Below, in pieces: positions 33,472-45,044 of a stretch of DNA of 64,000 nucleotides (position 1 is the stretch's first letter; each line of letters begins with the position of its first letter). Origin of the DNA: Strobilurus pachycystidiatus (lineage: Eukaryota > Basidiomycota > Agaricomycetes > Agaricales > Physalacriaceae); assembly GCA_019915135.1 (NCBI GenBank), contig JAHLMK010000015.1, positions 1,302,001 through 1,366,000 on the forward strand, in the 5' to 3' direction. Made by a program: the position numbers and the translations under genes. The notes under the pieces are model-generated. The model was not told the DNA's origin. It was given only the letters and a program-made list of their open reading frames with translations, and made no database searches.

Positions 33472-35543
33472 ATGTTGGTGGCTATTGCGCTGGCAACCAC
33501 CGCGCTTTGCGTCGCTGTGTATTGGATTCGATGGCGGTCCAACCCACTTCGCAAGCTTCCTGGTCCCCCCGTTCGCGGATTCTTTGGATCGCATTTGAGG
33601 CATGTATCCGGGTATGTCGACCCAATTCCGGGCTTGCCGTGTCTCACCCGTACTACCGCCACAGAGCGCGATCTGGATTCAAGGTCTATGACTTCCTGGG
33701 CAGGCGATATGGACGCACCGTTCGCATTCGTGGCACGTTTCCTGTACGAATGTTTTCCCCCAGTATCATCCGAGATTGTGCACTCACATGTCTGTAGTGG
33801 GAAGAAAGGCTCCTTACCATGGACCCTATTTCTATGGCTCACATCCTGAAGAACGCCGATCTGTATCAGAAGCCTGCACTATCTCGGCGTCATATTTCAA
33901 GTCTCATAGGAACTGGAATGCTCGCCGCGGAAGGCCACGTTTATCAGCGACAAAGACGCGTCCTTTTACCCGCGTTTTCGAATCATAATCTCCGAGGATT
34001 CATACCCCTCGTGTTGAAGAAGAGCGTGCAGTTGAAGGAAAAGTGGCTGTTGATTATGAAAGAGAGAACGAGCTTAGAGCCGGATGCAGCGGCTGTAACG
34101 TTGGATCTGAACATCTGGACCAGTAGACTTACGTTCGATGTCATGGGTCTGGCAGGTAAGGTTTTCACACACTTGCTCTTGATCTATTTTGTACTGATGG
34201 AACCGCCTCCTTATACTAGGGTTCGATTACAACTTCAATGCGGTCGAAGACGAATCCAATGAACTGTTACAGGCGTACAAGGAGATGTTCCAGAAATGCG
34301 CCGCGCAGCAAGGACTGTTCTTTCTTATCTGTTTGTATAGCCCCTTCATGAGATGGCTCTTCGTAAGTCATGGCTTACCTTCTAGATTGGTCGACTCATG
34401 ACATCTCTGTTTAGCCCGACCGAGTTGCCCAGCGGTGCAGAGCCACGATATATCGCATCGCGGGACAACTCATTCAAGAGAAGAAACAGAAATTGGCACA
34501 CGAGGAAAAGAACGGACACCTGCAGTCTGGCGACGATCTCCTTACCTTTATGTGTGAGCTACCCATTTTTCTTGGTTGACCCATCTCATTCGCCTCGTAT
34601 CCTAGTAAAATCAAACGCCGATCCAACATTGCCGCCTGAAGCCAAAATCTCGGAACGCGATCTCCTCGACAACATCAACACTCTCATGTTTGCCGGGTCG
34701 GATACTACATCTCTTGCTATGAGTTGGACTTTCGTACTCCTTGCTCAGCATACCGCCATTCAAGACCGTCTCCGGGACGAAATTCTTGCTGTATTTCCCT
34801 CCGAGACGTCTCTAGAAGATCTTTCCGACGAGGAGGCTGAATCGCTGCACCAGGCTATCGCGTCTTTGCCCCTTCTGAACAACGTCATGCGAGAGTCACT
34901 ACGATTGATACCGCCGCTACACTCGTCGCTAAGGGTAGCGACTCAAACGGACGAAGTCCCTACGATGTATCCTGTTCATCCGTATGACGACTCAAAGCCC
35001 CAGAAACAGAGTTTCACTGTCCCGAAGGGAACTTTTGTCCACATCTGCGTAGAAGCATTCAATCTGGATAAGACTGTTTGGGGTGAAGACGCATGGGAGT
35101 TCAAGTGGGTTATTCAGTCATTGTGTACTGGGATGTTCTGAAGCGCTCTATAGTCCTGACAGATGGGATTGCCTTCCTGATCGTGTATCCAAGCAGCCTG
35201 GAATCTTCTCGCATCTGTTAACTTTCTCCTCTGGACCTCGAGTACGTACACTACTTTGACCGCTCGGTTTTGAAGTGCTGAGTTTGATCTGACAGGCGTG
35301 TACTGGGATGCGCCTTTCGCTGGCAGAGATGAAACTCTTAACATCTGTCCTATTGACCAACTTCGTCTTCAACACCCATCCTGACCAGGAGATTATCAAA
35401 GTAAATAAGTAAGGCTGACGGTTCTTGCGCTACTATCGGCTGCTCATGAATCATGCAGGGTTTTAACGCGCCCTCAAGTCGCCGGAAAGGATAAAGAGGG
35501 CCCCCAATGCCCGCTCTTAGTTTCAAGATATCATCGAGTCTGA
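33472..35543 (+). CDS. Cytochrome P450 monooxygenase
   Basis: A membrane-anchored fungal P450. The N-terminal anchor MLVAIALATTALCVAVYWIRW is followed by the proline hinge NPLRKLPGPPVRGFFG. Landmarks in order: MLAAEGHVYQRQRRVLLPAFS (helix C), the oxygen-binding I-helix motif MFAGSDTTSLAMSW, the ExxR motif MRESLRLIPPLHSSLR, the PERF-like PDRWD, and the heme loop FSSGPRACTGMRLSLAEMK with its Cys ligand. Seven to eight introns of about 50 nt interrupt the frame; the last joins KVNK|VLTRPQVAG to end at VSRYHRV. All catalytic parts are present, so it should be active if expressed. Family number and substrate cannot be read. No biosynthetic cluster partners are adjacent. Confidence 0.9.
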
Positions 35544-35777
35544 CGTTGACTCGGAAATGCCATTGACACACTTATTACTTACTGTAACGGATGGCGAAAG
35601 TGTATTTGTATTTCTAGTGTTTTTGATAGTCACCGTATCTTGAATATTTGCATTATACCTTATTTCTCGAATCAAACTTGTCTTTGCACGGCAAGCAGCG
35701 CTGAACGAACGTCTAAAGATGGACTCTGAAAATCGATCTGTTCGTGTGGCTGTGCAGACGATCCCCCTTCCTTCCCA

Positions 35778-36585
35778 ATGGCCAAGAAGAATAAAAATCG
35801 CGAACCCTCACCACCGCCTGCAGCGGCAGCCGATGAAACCGCCGATGCCCCGCCCGCTGTTGAGCCGACACCACCGGTTGAGATGTTATACTGTGCAGGT
35901 AGATGACGGTCTCTGGCGCTGCAAGGGACACCGTTGACAGCATCTGCTCCAGTGTGCTCATACCCTCCGGAGTATTGCGAGTTCGGAGAACGATTCACTC
36001 GATGTAAAGACTGGCTGGAAGAGGAACATCCCGACCTTTTTGCCAAATACTACTCCGATGGTGCGTCTCAGTAATCTCCTTGGCCGATTCCTTCTGATTT
36101 CCTGCGTAGAGGCATTACAAGCCAAGCTTGGAACGCTGAGCTTAGAGGCGCAGAAGAAACTGGAGAAGGATACCGCTAAGAAGGAGGCAAAAGCTGAGGC
36201 CAAGGCCGACGCGGCGCTCAAGAAGAAGCTGTCCTCGACAGTGCGCACTTTTGTCATTTTCCATCCGGGATCCTTTCTGACTGGCTTGCTCCAACAGGTC
36301 ACTATCAAACGAATAGAACGGAATAAGCGGAAACATGTCACAGCCATCCACGGATTGGAAGCGTTTGGCATCGATCTGAAGAAAGTCGCTAAACAGTTTG
36401 CCTCGAAGTTCGCTACGGGTGCCTCTGTCACGAAGAACGCGCAAGGTCAGGATGAGATCGTCGTACAAGGCGATGTCAGCGACGAAGTGCTCGAAATGAT
36501 CGAAGAAGAGGCTGGCTTACTGAAGGGAATACCAGCGGACAATGTCGAAGTCGTTGAAGAGAAGAAGAAGAAGAGCGCCGAGTGA
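35778..36585 (+). CDS. TMA22/DENR-like translation factor (SUI1 domain)
   Basis: Density-regulated protein homologue, which acts with an MCT-1/TMA20 partner in ribosome recycling and reinitiation. It starts MAKKNKNREPSPPP with an Ala/Pro-rich leader. An N-terminal zinc-binding part follows (MLYCA|ASAPVCSYPPEYCEFG, TRCKDWLEEEHPDLFAKYYSD), then a charged helix (KLEKDTAKKEAKAEAKADAALKKK) and the SUI1 fold (TVTIKRIERNKRKHVTAIHGLEAFGIDLKKVAKQFASKFATGASVTKN, DEIVVQGDVSDEVLEMI). It ends in a Lys/Glu tail. Introns at about 35,896-35,937, 36,061-36,109 and 36,241-36,298 join cleanly. The family's usual length is about 200 residues, as here. Confidence 0.93.
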
Positions 36586-37149
36586 TCTACTGTATAACTG
36601 GTCAGATAAATTTTCTCTTTTTGTTCACCGACGAATGCTAATGTCGCGCTAGATATTACTTGTACTAGTCTATTGTATACTGACAACAAAACCTGAGAGG
36701 TCTTCCTGTGCTCTTGTTCTGCATTGGTCAAAGTCACTGAATATATGAAATAGCACTAGTTCTCGCGGTGGCCAACGCTCTGATGGTATATCAATTTCGT
36801 TGCATTGCCCATCTGCAGTCATCGCATTGGCACACCTAAGCCAGGACCGTCGTCACTTTGTCCAGTACACGCCACTCAAGAGGTCCTCTTTGATCAGATG
36901 CCGAATCTTGGACCAGCGATGCCGAGCCCTTTGTTGCAGGGACCCGCCTCTTTGGCCGGTGTCATGCGACCGGTTCTTATTCTCCCCCCTAAATAGGTAA
37001 TTGATCAATGCTACAAACTGAGGGTATAAAGCACCTGTCGATATTCGAGGGTTTTCTTCACTCATACTACCATCTATCGAGCTCTCCCTGCAAGAGAACT
37101 CACTCAGCTATCCTCAGCCTTTCCACCAAAAATTTACATCTCATCCAAC
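36586..37149. other. Intergenic region with a TATA box
   Basis: Holds the 3' flank of the TMA22 gene and the promoter of the following gene. TATAAA lies at 37025-37030, about 120 bases before that gene's ATG. No other gene seen. Confidence 0.5.
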
Positions 37150-38896
37150 ATGGTCGAAACTCGTAGTCGTGCGAGGACAGCTGCTTTGACTGCGCAGGCT
37201 ACCCAGGCCACCCAGCCCGCGGCTGCACCTGAACACAAGGCGACTGGGAAGAAGATTAAAGGCCTTTTCAATGACGGCAAGAAAGGTACGTGCACTCTGT
37301 CGCCATTTCGATCGCATACTAATCCTCCCTAGCCGTCAAGAACCTTGGGAAGAAGGCCGTCAAAGCCGTCAAGGGTACGTTGACAGCACTTCCTCATAGT
37401 TCTCTCGCTCACCTCCCTGTAGGCAAGGCCAAAGCCAAACCCTCTGGAGACTCCAAGTCCAACAAGGACGACGAGCAGCCCAACGTGGGCCCTTCCGCTG
37501 CTGCCGATTCCGCTCTAGAGGAATCGGTAGATGGCCATGAAGGGTTCCCCCTGCTACCGACTGCTCATGCAGTCCAAGCCACAGCGGGAGGGTCCGCCCT
37601 CGCTGCTTCCCCCGACTCTGATACCGGTTCTCAGTCTGTCGGTACGTCGCACCCACCATTCCTCTAGGCCACCTACTCACCTAACTTTCTCCCAGGTGAA
37701 TCGCAGGAAACCGCCATCAGCGACAACGCTGCTTCCGACGTCGACTCCCCTCCTGCTGCCGCTCCTCCCGTCCATGGTCTTCGTCGCTCTCCTCGCGGGC
37801 ATAAGGGCACAGACAAACCCGCCGTCTCGCCTACCCCAAAGCCTAAGGGAGGTAAACGCGCCAATGCACAGTTCACCGAGGCTCGACCCCCTGCCACCGA
37901 CAACGGCTCGTCCTTGTCCGACAATGCTTCCTCTTCGGCCTCTGGTGAAGGATCCTCTAACAATGCCGCCACTGCCAACGGCGTCGATGAAGACTCGGAC
38001 GAAGAGCCCCGCCCGCGCAAAAACAAGGGTAAGGGCAAGGCTCCTGCCAGTACCTCCGATGATGAGGATGCTGACGACGAGGACTCTATGATCGTCGACG
38101 ACGACGGTGACTCGAACGATGATGATGACGATGATTCTCCGCCCAAAGGCAAGGGCAAAGGGAAAGGGAAGCGCAAGCGTGCCATTGAGGATGACGACGA
38201 AGAGATCCAACCTGCGCGCCAACGCTCTCGTCTTGAGGAAGATGGTCAGACTTGTTTCCTTCATGCGAAACGAATGGTACTCACTTTCTTTCAGGAAATG
38301 AGGACTCTACTTCCACTCAAGCCCCGTCGTCCTCGAAGCGCAAGCGCGACGATGACGACTCCGATTCGGACGATGCGCGCCCTTCCACTTCCCGTCGCAG
38401 GTTGGATGGTGGTAAGTCTTGGTGGTATAAGTATGAAAGGCGGATACTGACGCGTGGTTTTCTTTCAGCTCCCCAGGGTGCTTCCCATCAACCGATCGCC
38501 GTTCAGGCCCAGTCCAATCCTTCCAGTGAATCTATCTATTATCAACAATCAGCAGCGCCGCCTCCTCCTCCTCCATTTGTACCAGCCCCTCCTCCGCCCT
38601 TGCCTGCATCTGCGCCTCTCCCTGCACCAGTAGCTTTTGCTCCTGCTCTCGCACCGGCAGCCCCTGCTCCTCTAGCTGCTCCTGCTCCTGTGCCAGCCGC
38701 TCCCGTACAACCACCTGCCGCAGCAGCAGCCCCACATTTTGTGCCAATCGGGACCACAATGTTTGTGCCTTGGACTCACGGCGTGGCCCCTGGTTTTGTC
38801 AACAACCAACCTCCTCCTCCTCCTCCTGAAGCCAACGGCCGGCAACCTCTTAGACGCGATCCTCCTATCAATCTTAGCCTGCACTGGAGGCGGTGA
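37150..38896 (+). CDS. Low-complexity, probably nuclear, charged and proline-rich protein
   Basis: Family not recognised. The model starts MVETRSRARTAALTAQATQ and keeps one frame through about six introns. A basic N-terminus (KKAVKNLGKKAVKAVKGKAKAK) leads into a Ser/Ala/Asp-rich middle. This contains an RRSPRGHKG patch, alternating basic and acidic runs (DEDADDEDSMIVDDD, PPKGKGKGKGKRKRA, SSSKRKRDDDDSDSDDARPSTSRRR) and several likely nuclear localisation signals. The last exon is a poly-Pro/Ala stretch (PPPPPPFVPAPPPPLP) with PHFVPIGTTMFVPWTHGVAPGF. Such composition suits a disordered chromatin- or RNA-associated protein, but nothing shows a specific activity. The dense GGTAAGG/AAGGGCAAGG codon repeats make splice choice in the 38.2-38.5 kb part less certain. 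Confidence 0.6.
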
Positions 38897-39164
38897 GGCC
38901 GGTGGTCGTCAGGTTGCAGATCCTCTATAGGGCGAGATCTGGGTCGTCCGCCTCCCCTCCGTTTCTCTTTCTCCATTTCTCCCTTCCGTCTCTCCATCTA
39001 TACTCAGCTATGCCCATTTCTCCTTTTACTCCATCCAAGTGCGCTACCAGTCACACAATTTCCGCAAGCTCGCAACATCTCGAATCCCACTTAACTCTTC
39101 AATCCCGACGCCCGACTTTCGATGACACGTCTCGCGCCTCTATGTACAGGACCAGTCGCGTCGC

Positions 39165-39248
39165 TCCAGACCCCCATGGCTCACGATCAAAGATAGACGA
39201 AAGCGCCCTCGCCACACGGCGGGGGTTGTTCCCTACTTGTCGATTTGC
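39165..39248. repeat. Direct repeat copy A (84 bp)
   Basis: Starts near CCAGACCCCCATGGC and ends CTTGTCGATTTGCC. It matches copy B about 250 bases downstream with eight differences, all transitions. No coding role is seen. Confidence 0.75.
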
Positions 39249-39413
39249 CTTGGGGATTTCATGGTTACCCTACTTGCCGACTCGACACCCACCGACAGGA
39301 CTAGGACGCGGATAGCTTGACGCGGCACGGGGCGTCTTACGACGACTACCACTACGTGCCAGCAGTCGCTTCGCGTCCTCGCGCAGCCCGATACATCCTT
39401 TGTTCGGTTCTCT

Positions 39414-39497
39414 GCCAAGTCCCCATGGCTTACGATTAAAGATAGATGAAAGCGCCCTCGCCACGCGGCGGGGGTTGTTTCCTACTTGTCGATTTGC
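39414..39497. repeat. Direct repeat copy B (84 bp)
   Basis: Starts near CCAAGTCCCCATGGC and ends CTTGTCGATTTGCC. Compared with copy A it is enriched in T where A has C, including CA to TA changes. Confidence 0.75.
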
Positions 39498-39945
39498 CGT
39501 CCCTGGGTGTCAGTCGAGGTTTGGGTAACTGCCACGCGTAGTGCTTTGTCTCATCGTTGGGTGGATAGTTTGCGGGATGACTGTTTAGCGTTCGGGTCTG
39601 GACTTCCTCTTACACTTATCTAATTTGTCGCTACATGCTCTGTGTATATTTTGATAGAAAGTAGCATGTAGTGTACTTCCCTTTCCTCTGGTCTTCTCTC
39701 TCTTTTGTACTATTTGTAATGATTATATGTCGGGTCGTGCACGCCTTCGGTGCACCTCCCGACTTTCTGGATTATCACTCTGTGCTTGAACTAAATCTCA
39801 GCAAAGATGTGAATAGTCATCATTTCCATCGAATGCATATTAACAGTACATAGCTGGACGCGACTCGGAGAAACTGTAGGGTGGGACAGCATGGATCATC
39901 AAATCATAACAGCGCTGGAAAAGAAAACATAAACCTCTACGTTGT

Positions 39946-40372
39946 TCAAACAACTCGGCGATAATTACCATCAGCACAGCAGAAGCAGCACATTCCCGCC
40001 ATGCATGCTAGACAGCAGTTACTGTCATCGTTCTTCTGAGGCTCTTGTTGACTGAAGGTGACACATCGATGTCAGTCCAAATGTGGCGCATAAATATAAC
40101 CGATCGTCACATTATAATGGTTTGCGGTGGCTGCTGCTGTTGATATCCTCCTGGTGGTGGGCCATATTGACCTTGTGGATATCCCTGGTAAGATTGGGGC
40201 GGTTGCTATGAATTGTGCTTGTTCACGGCGTTTATAAGTAAAGTATTCAAGGCCGTGTGCGAACCTGCGGGTAGTAGCCGCCTTGTTGCTCTCCTGGAGG
40301 ACCTTGCTGTCAACCCAGAAGAGTCAAAATGACGGGCGAACGATCCAAACCTTGTGGTGGATAGTAAGACAT
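39946..40372 (-). CDS. Small Gln/Pro/Tyr-rich, Cys-tailed protein (CYSTM-like)
   Basis: A four-exon gene with very short exons. The protein starts MSYYPPQ|QGPPGEQQGGYYPQ|QPPQSYQGYPQGQYGPPPGGY, continues QQQQPPQTII, and ends in NDDSNCCLACMAGMCCFCCADG followed by NYRRVV. This plan, a Gln/Pro/Gly/Tyr-rich arm followed by a compact Cys-rich membrane-associating tail, is that of CYSTM stress proteins found across eukaryotes. Introns have canonical ends (gtttgg...gacag, gttcgc...catag, gtgacg...ttcag). A TATATAA box lies about 60 bases upstream at 40432-40438. The Cys run is likely membrane-inserted or palmitoylated (family knowledge). About 80 residues in total. Confidence 0.78.
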
Positions 40373-40431
40373 GAGGGCGAGGAGGAGGAGGAAAGGATGA
40401 GAGTCAACACGCTGCCTTGGCGTCGTGTCCC

Positions 40432-40438
40432 TTATATA
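40432..40438 (-). promoter_or_regulatory. TATA box of the CYSTM-like gene
   Basis: TATATAA on the minus strand, about 60 bases upstream of the ATG at 40372. Confidence 0.6.
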
Positions 40439-40633
40439 ACAGCGAGGTGCCAAGTCGCACTCGGTGTATACTCTGTCTCTCTCCGAGGGGAAAACGGGCA
40501 ACGCGCCTCGATGGCAATGTGGACGACACGAGGAAAACGCGCAGACGAGCTAGGCGCAAGTATGCAATTGTCCAGAAGTGTTGCCCGGGTACGGACGTCA
40601 GTAGATACTCGGTAAATATCCAGCCTCCGATGC

Positions 40634-41993
40634 CTATTTCAGCCAAAGTCCTATCCCTAACCCGAAACAAAACCCTCCTACGATAGCTACTCGTACCTTT
40701 AGATCGCTTAAGAAGGACTTGATGGATCGCCGAGCAGGCCCAAGGACCGAAAAGGTGAACATCATGATGGAGGTGAAGTGCAGTGGATCGAAGCCCGCTT
40801 CGTAGCACGGTCTCGGAATATCCGGATCCGAGTCATCTCTCAGCTGCTTTGCCACATCATAGGAGAGGTATTCGCCCCACTTCTTCTCTGACCATGGTGC
40901 GCTGTCATGGTCTTTCCGCTGCCGACGCTCCCTTACACCCTCCGTCAAATGCAGTACTTCGCGCCAGCGAAAGAACCGGTCAGCGGCCTCAGTCCGAACA
41001 TTCAGGAGAACTTCTGGGTTTCGGAAGAGGCCCTGTCGTAGTGTTATGGGGGAGGATGGTTTGAAAGATGATAATGTGGCGTCGTTGATGTCATCCGGAA
41101 TGCGGGGAAGTGCAATGATCGGGATGTACGACGAGAGTTCTTCAATAATGGTACACTCAAAGTTTGAGGATGCTTGAGATAATTAGCTAATTATCGACAC
41201 AAACGTTTGGAAGACTTACTCGATGGCATTAATAGTACAAGTGCGGTATACAGAGGCGTGTATGGTGAAGATAGTAGGCCAGAAGCGGTACCGGATGGAT
41301 CACACGAAGGATCCAGCACCTCTGCCAATGACCGGAAGGGGTTTCGTATCATAGCCTTGACGTGTGTCACTAGTTCGTTAGGCTAAAGATACGTGTCAGC
41401 CACAAAACAGGGAGATGCGATAAAGGCACACTCACATTGTCGTTACATTCGTATCCTGGTAGTTCATTGATTTCGACATTACGTGTCGGCTCATACTTTT
41501 CCAAGCCATGGGCGTCACGGTGGTCTATCCAGTCCGTGGAAGCACGCCGGATACGTCCATATCCGGTATCCTCCCACTCTCCAGCATCCACGATGTCTTC
41601 ATTGTCTTCCAACAGCAGCTTGGCCAAGAAATCTTTTCCACCGACGACGAGCAGCCTCAGATCGCCCAGTGTCTGACCGTACGGCGTGGGCTGATGCAGA
41701 GCCTCCGGAAGAGTCAATGACGGAATTATGAGCCCTTGCGTTGATTCCCGGGCATGATCAGAGGGAGCGTGTGAGTGAGGAGGGCTGGCGGCGGCTGAGC
41801 TGAAGAAGAAGGACGACGAGACAGAGGGAAATGACGAGACGGAACTTGTGGATGGACTGTCCGGGGGAGATGGGAGGGCGCTGGAGCGTGGAGAAGAGGG
41901 TTGAGAGCCGGACTGGTCTGCTGAAGAGTCGAGCATGGCGGTGTGGAGTGCACGGATAGTGGATGCGCTCGTGCTTATGTCTGCCAAATCCAT
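40634..41993 (-). CDS. Conserved-looking fungal protein with C-terminal membrane anchor
   Basis: Not recognised. The N-terminus MDLADISTSASTIRALHTAML precedes a Ser/Pro-rich disordered stretch (SSPRSSALPSPPDSPSTSSV). A folded-looking part follows: QTLGDLRLLVVGGKDFLAKLLLEDN, KAMIRNPFRSLAEVLDP, CTIIEELSSYIPIIALPRIPDD, and WREVLHLTEGVRERRQRKDHDSAPW. The last 20 residues, RVAIVGGFCFGLGIGLWLK, are hydrophobic and Gly-rich and end at the stop, so the protein is probably tail-anchored with its bulk in the cytosol. Introns near 41,370-41,435 and 41,160-41,222 link three exons. The start has a normal context and is the first ATG. Its role is unknown; VVGGKDFLAKLL is a modest hint of a nucleotide- or lipid-related fold but not evidence. 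Confidence 0.68.
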
Positions 41994-42313
41994 AGTATTG
42001 AGACTAATATGTTGTGGTGGTGGTGAGAGGAAGAGGACATGACCTTCGATTCTGATGTGCTCTCCGACACGTGGATCGGCGTATCGTAATCTGATAACTT
42101 TTGAGAGAATATCCGATCCCCAATGTATTATGTAATCACTGCTAACTTATGTTGAAGTCCTTACGCTGGACGCCCATGAGCAATGAAACTGTAGAATCTT
42201 GACTCTCTTCCTGGCTCTCAGAGGTGCTTACTGACGATGAGAGCCACCGGAATTCAAGTAGCAGCCCGATCATGATCTAAGTTCGTGACGTCAAATCTAG
42301 CTGACGCCAATCC
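41994..42313. other. Divergent intergenic region
   Basis: Separates the starts of the tail-anchored protein (minus) and F-box gene (plus); it should hold both promoters. No gene seen. Confidence 0.5.
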
Positions 42314-44032
42314 ATGCTTGACCTTCCATTCGACCTTCTTCCTGTCATTCTCGTTCATCTAGAGCATCCCAGACTCTGGTACACCGCGTCTCTTGTCAGC
42401 AAGAGCTTCCACGGCTTCACTGTTGCGTGTCTCTACCGTCACATATCTGTGTACTCATGGCACAAGCATGGAAAGACCAAAGTAAAGACTGTCTTCGACG
42501 ACAAGTAGTATCTCTCGTGCTCACGCATGCGCAGGTCATTCAACTCTTTAGAACGCTCTCAGAATGTCCCGAACTAGCTTGGCACGTACATGAACTCGGT
42601 GAGCATCAGAGTAAACCCCTTATCGATGTCATCGTTGTTAAACGCAAACGGCATAACCCTTGTTAGATATACGAGACTTTCCCAAGGGCTTCACGGACAG
42701 CGATGAGGTTTCCGACTTTGTCATAAAGGGTCTCAAGAACTGTGTCAATCTCCAATACTGCTCGTGGACCCGCGACGGATCGCTCACCTCTGAGATTCTC
42801 CGAGCCTTGCATGGGCTGCCCTACCTAGAGAAGCTCGAGATCAACGGGCACCACCAAGGGAACTATGATCAACAGGAGCTCGTCAAGTTCACGCACCTCA
42901 ACGCGGTGTCCATAATCATGCCGAGCCAAAGCGTGATCTCGACACTACCCAGTTGGTTCACGGCCACGGGAAATACCTTGACGCGATTGACGCTCATATG
43001 CAAGGTCGGATGCCTCTCATCCTGCTATGCACGTTCTGAATCCACCTAGTTCTCAACTTTTATCACCGATACCGTGCTAGCAGGTCTTGCGCCTCACCTT
43101 ACTAACCTTGATCATCTCTATATCACTGGCTGTCCCAAAATAAGCCAGAGGGGGATTTGGAGCATCTTGAGACTCAACGAGAGTGGCATCCAAGGTTTAG
43201 GCCTTGAGGGCCTCTCACCCCACTTTGTATGTCCCTTCTCTGCCCATCGGTGTCCATATCTCTTATCTACTAGAACCTTCCACGATAGGACATGGGTGAA
43301 TTTGGGCAGCTATGTGCGAGTACTAATGCCGTGCACGCTCTTCGTGCCATCACCCTCACGTTGAGCCACCACACGTCCATCGAGGAGTGGATTTTCGACG
43401 TTCCCAATCTCCTCTCATCTTCCCCTCTGGAAAAGTTCCAAATCTACTCGACGGGGCCCGTGTTCGAGTCTCTCCCCACTGTCGACTTTTGGAGGGCCAT
43501 TGTGAACACCCACGGACTGCGCTTGGCACGGTTCTCGGTGCATCGTATGCTCATCGGCCTCGACTCCATCGAGGACATCTGTAGGCGCTGTCCAAAGCTG
43601 GAAGAGCTCTTCATCGTCATCGAACATGCGATGGTGGTAAGAGCATTTTTGGCGCCGTGGATTTGCCTCACTGAGTGCCTCTCGTTGCCTTTTAGGACGA
43701 CCTAGTCGATATTCTGCCCATAGCCCAAAAACTCGAAGTGTTGCACATCAACTTCCCTCTAGAAGCCACCGAAGCTCCTCCCATGGTCTCAACCTCCGAT
43801 GCGCTCAGGATAGCTCGTAGCTGTAGCTCGACGTTGACGCAACTGGGGTGCAACACGAGAGTCTGGCAGGTACGTGGATTTCGTCTCATCGGCATGTCTC
43901 TTTCTGAATTGTGGCTCACAGGTCGAACGGACGGTGAAGCGTGAGAAGAACGGCGACCTGCAGGTTGAACGATCCATTGTCAGATATAATCGAACCAGTA
44001 TCCCAGAACAATTCCTTGTTGTTCGCACATAA
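42314..44032 (+). CDS. F-box/leucine-rich-repeat protein
   Basis: Probable substrate receptor of an SCF ubiquitin ligase. The F-box is at the very start (MLDLPFDLLPVILVHLEHPRLWYTASLVSKSFHGFTVACLYRHI). It is followed by imperfect leucine-rich repeats: LKNCVNLQYCSWTRDG, LHGLPYLEKLEINGHH, LAPHLTNLDHLYITGCPKIS, CRRCPKLEELFIVIEHAM, and LPIAQKLEVLHINFPLE. Six introns of 45-65 nt join the exons. The end is VERSIVRYNRTSIPEQFLVVRT. This architecture is greatly expanded in mushroom genomes, and individual members rarely have known targets. Confidence 0.82.
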
Positions 44033-44240
44033 TTCCAGATGTACAACTGTCAGGAATGATGGGGCTCTTGTGATGAGGCGCTCGGCTCAGTGGTGCCAAG
44101 GACTGCTGAGGGTCTCGCTCTCTAGTAGCTGTTATAGTTCGCCCCAGACGGACAAGAGTGACAGTGTCGCTGACTGGTAGTAAATGTGACGATGTTATTA
44201 AAATGTGCGCGTAAATGACTGACGGGTCGCTTGGAATATG

Positions 44241-45044
44241 TTATTGAGTCCATTGCAGCTTGATCATCCCCCAATCGGGCACGCATCCCTTCTCCCGCAG
44301 ATAATCCACTATATCTCTCGCGTCCCTCTTCATCGCAACCTTCAACAGCTCCGGGAACTCCTTGCACACCACACGATCAGGTATTCGGCGCTTCTTCTTC
44401 ACCTCTTCTTTCTCCCTGCTCTCTTTACCGGGGTAACGATATCGCGGCTCGACCAGCATGCGCACTAGACTGAGATCCTTCTGGCGTATAGCCACAACGA
44501 CTGCTAGAGCGTCTTTGATGTCGGGCTTGGCGCCTTTATCGAGCAGCCAGCGGACTAGGGAGATGCATCCTGCATGGACGGCCATGGAGAGCGCGAAACC
44601 GCTGTGAGCGTTGACGTTAAGCAGGGGTATGCCTTCACATGCGTCGATATGTCGCAGGAAAGGGAGTGGATGGTCATCCTGTGAGATGAGGCCTTTGAAG
44701 ATATGTTTTGGCACCTCTGTCCTCTTGGACAGTCCCTTTACATGGGCGGATCGCGCGCAAATTATGTCGAGGACCGGAGCCGTGCATAGGCGATAGCGCA
44801 GAGCTTTGGAGTATAAGTTCGGTGGTGCAACGTTTCCAAGGATGTATTGCGCCTTGAGTGAGTTTGGTGCGCAGTCGAAGACGTCCTTGAGGTGACGCGA
44901 GACAAGCGGGAAGGCGGGGGATAGGGCCAGAAGATGAATGTCATATAAAAGCTGGAAGGATGATCAAGTTCTATACGAAAAAGGACTAGAAGGAGACCCA
45001 CCCACCTCAACTGGTAGATATTCCAAGCCAAGTCTGACCTCCAT
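44241..45044 (-). CDS. Ankyrin-repeat protein with an F-box-like N-terminus
   Basis: The start MEVRLGLEYLPVE|LLYDIHLLALSPAFPLVSRHLKDVF resembles the degenerate F-box-like head common in basidiomycete ankyrin proteins. Next come KAQYILGNVAPPNLYSKALRYRLCTAPVLDIICAR and ankyrin units: LNVNAHSGFALSMAVHAGCISLVRWLLDKGAKPDIKDA and LAVVVAIRQKDLSLVRMLVE. A basic strip (SREKEEVKKKRRIPDR) and a final LLKVAMKRDARDIVDYLREKGC unit follow. One intron near 44,951-45,004. The ATG overlaps the TGA of the upstream gene by one base (TGATG), which is notable for a eukaryote and may mean a shared transcript. Confidence 0.78.

Larger units (their letters stand above)
38897..39945. other. Intergenic region with a diverged direct repeat
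   Basis: About 1 kb between the low-complexity protein and the CYSTM-like gene. The left part is T/C-rich 3' flank. Two copies of an 84-bp sequence lie inside (listed separately). No gene is supported. Confidence 0.5.

Noticed and set aside
33472..36585. P450 plus neighbours as a secondary-metabolite cluster
   Set aside because: Neighbours are a bHLH factor, a translation factor and a low-complexity protein; no backbone synthase or transporter is adjacent.
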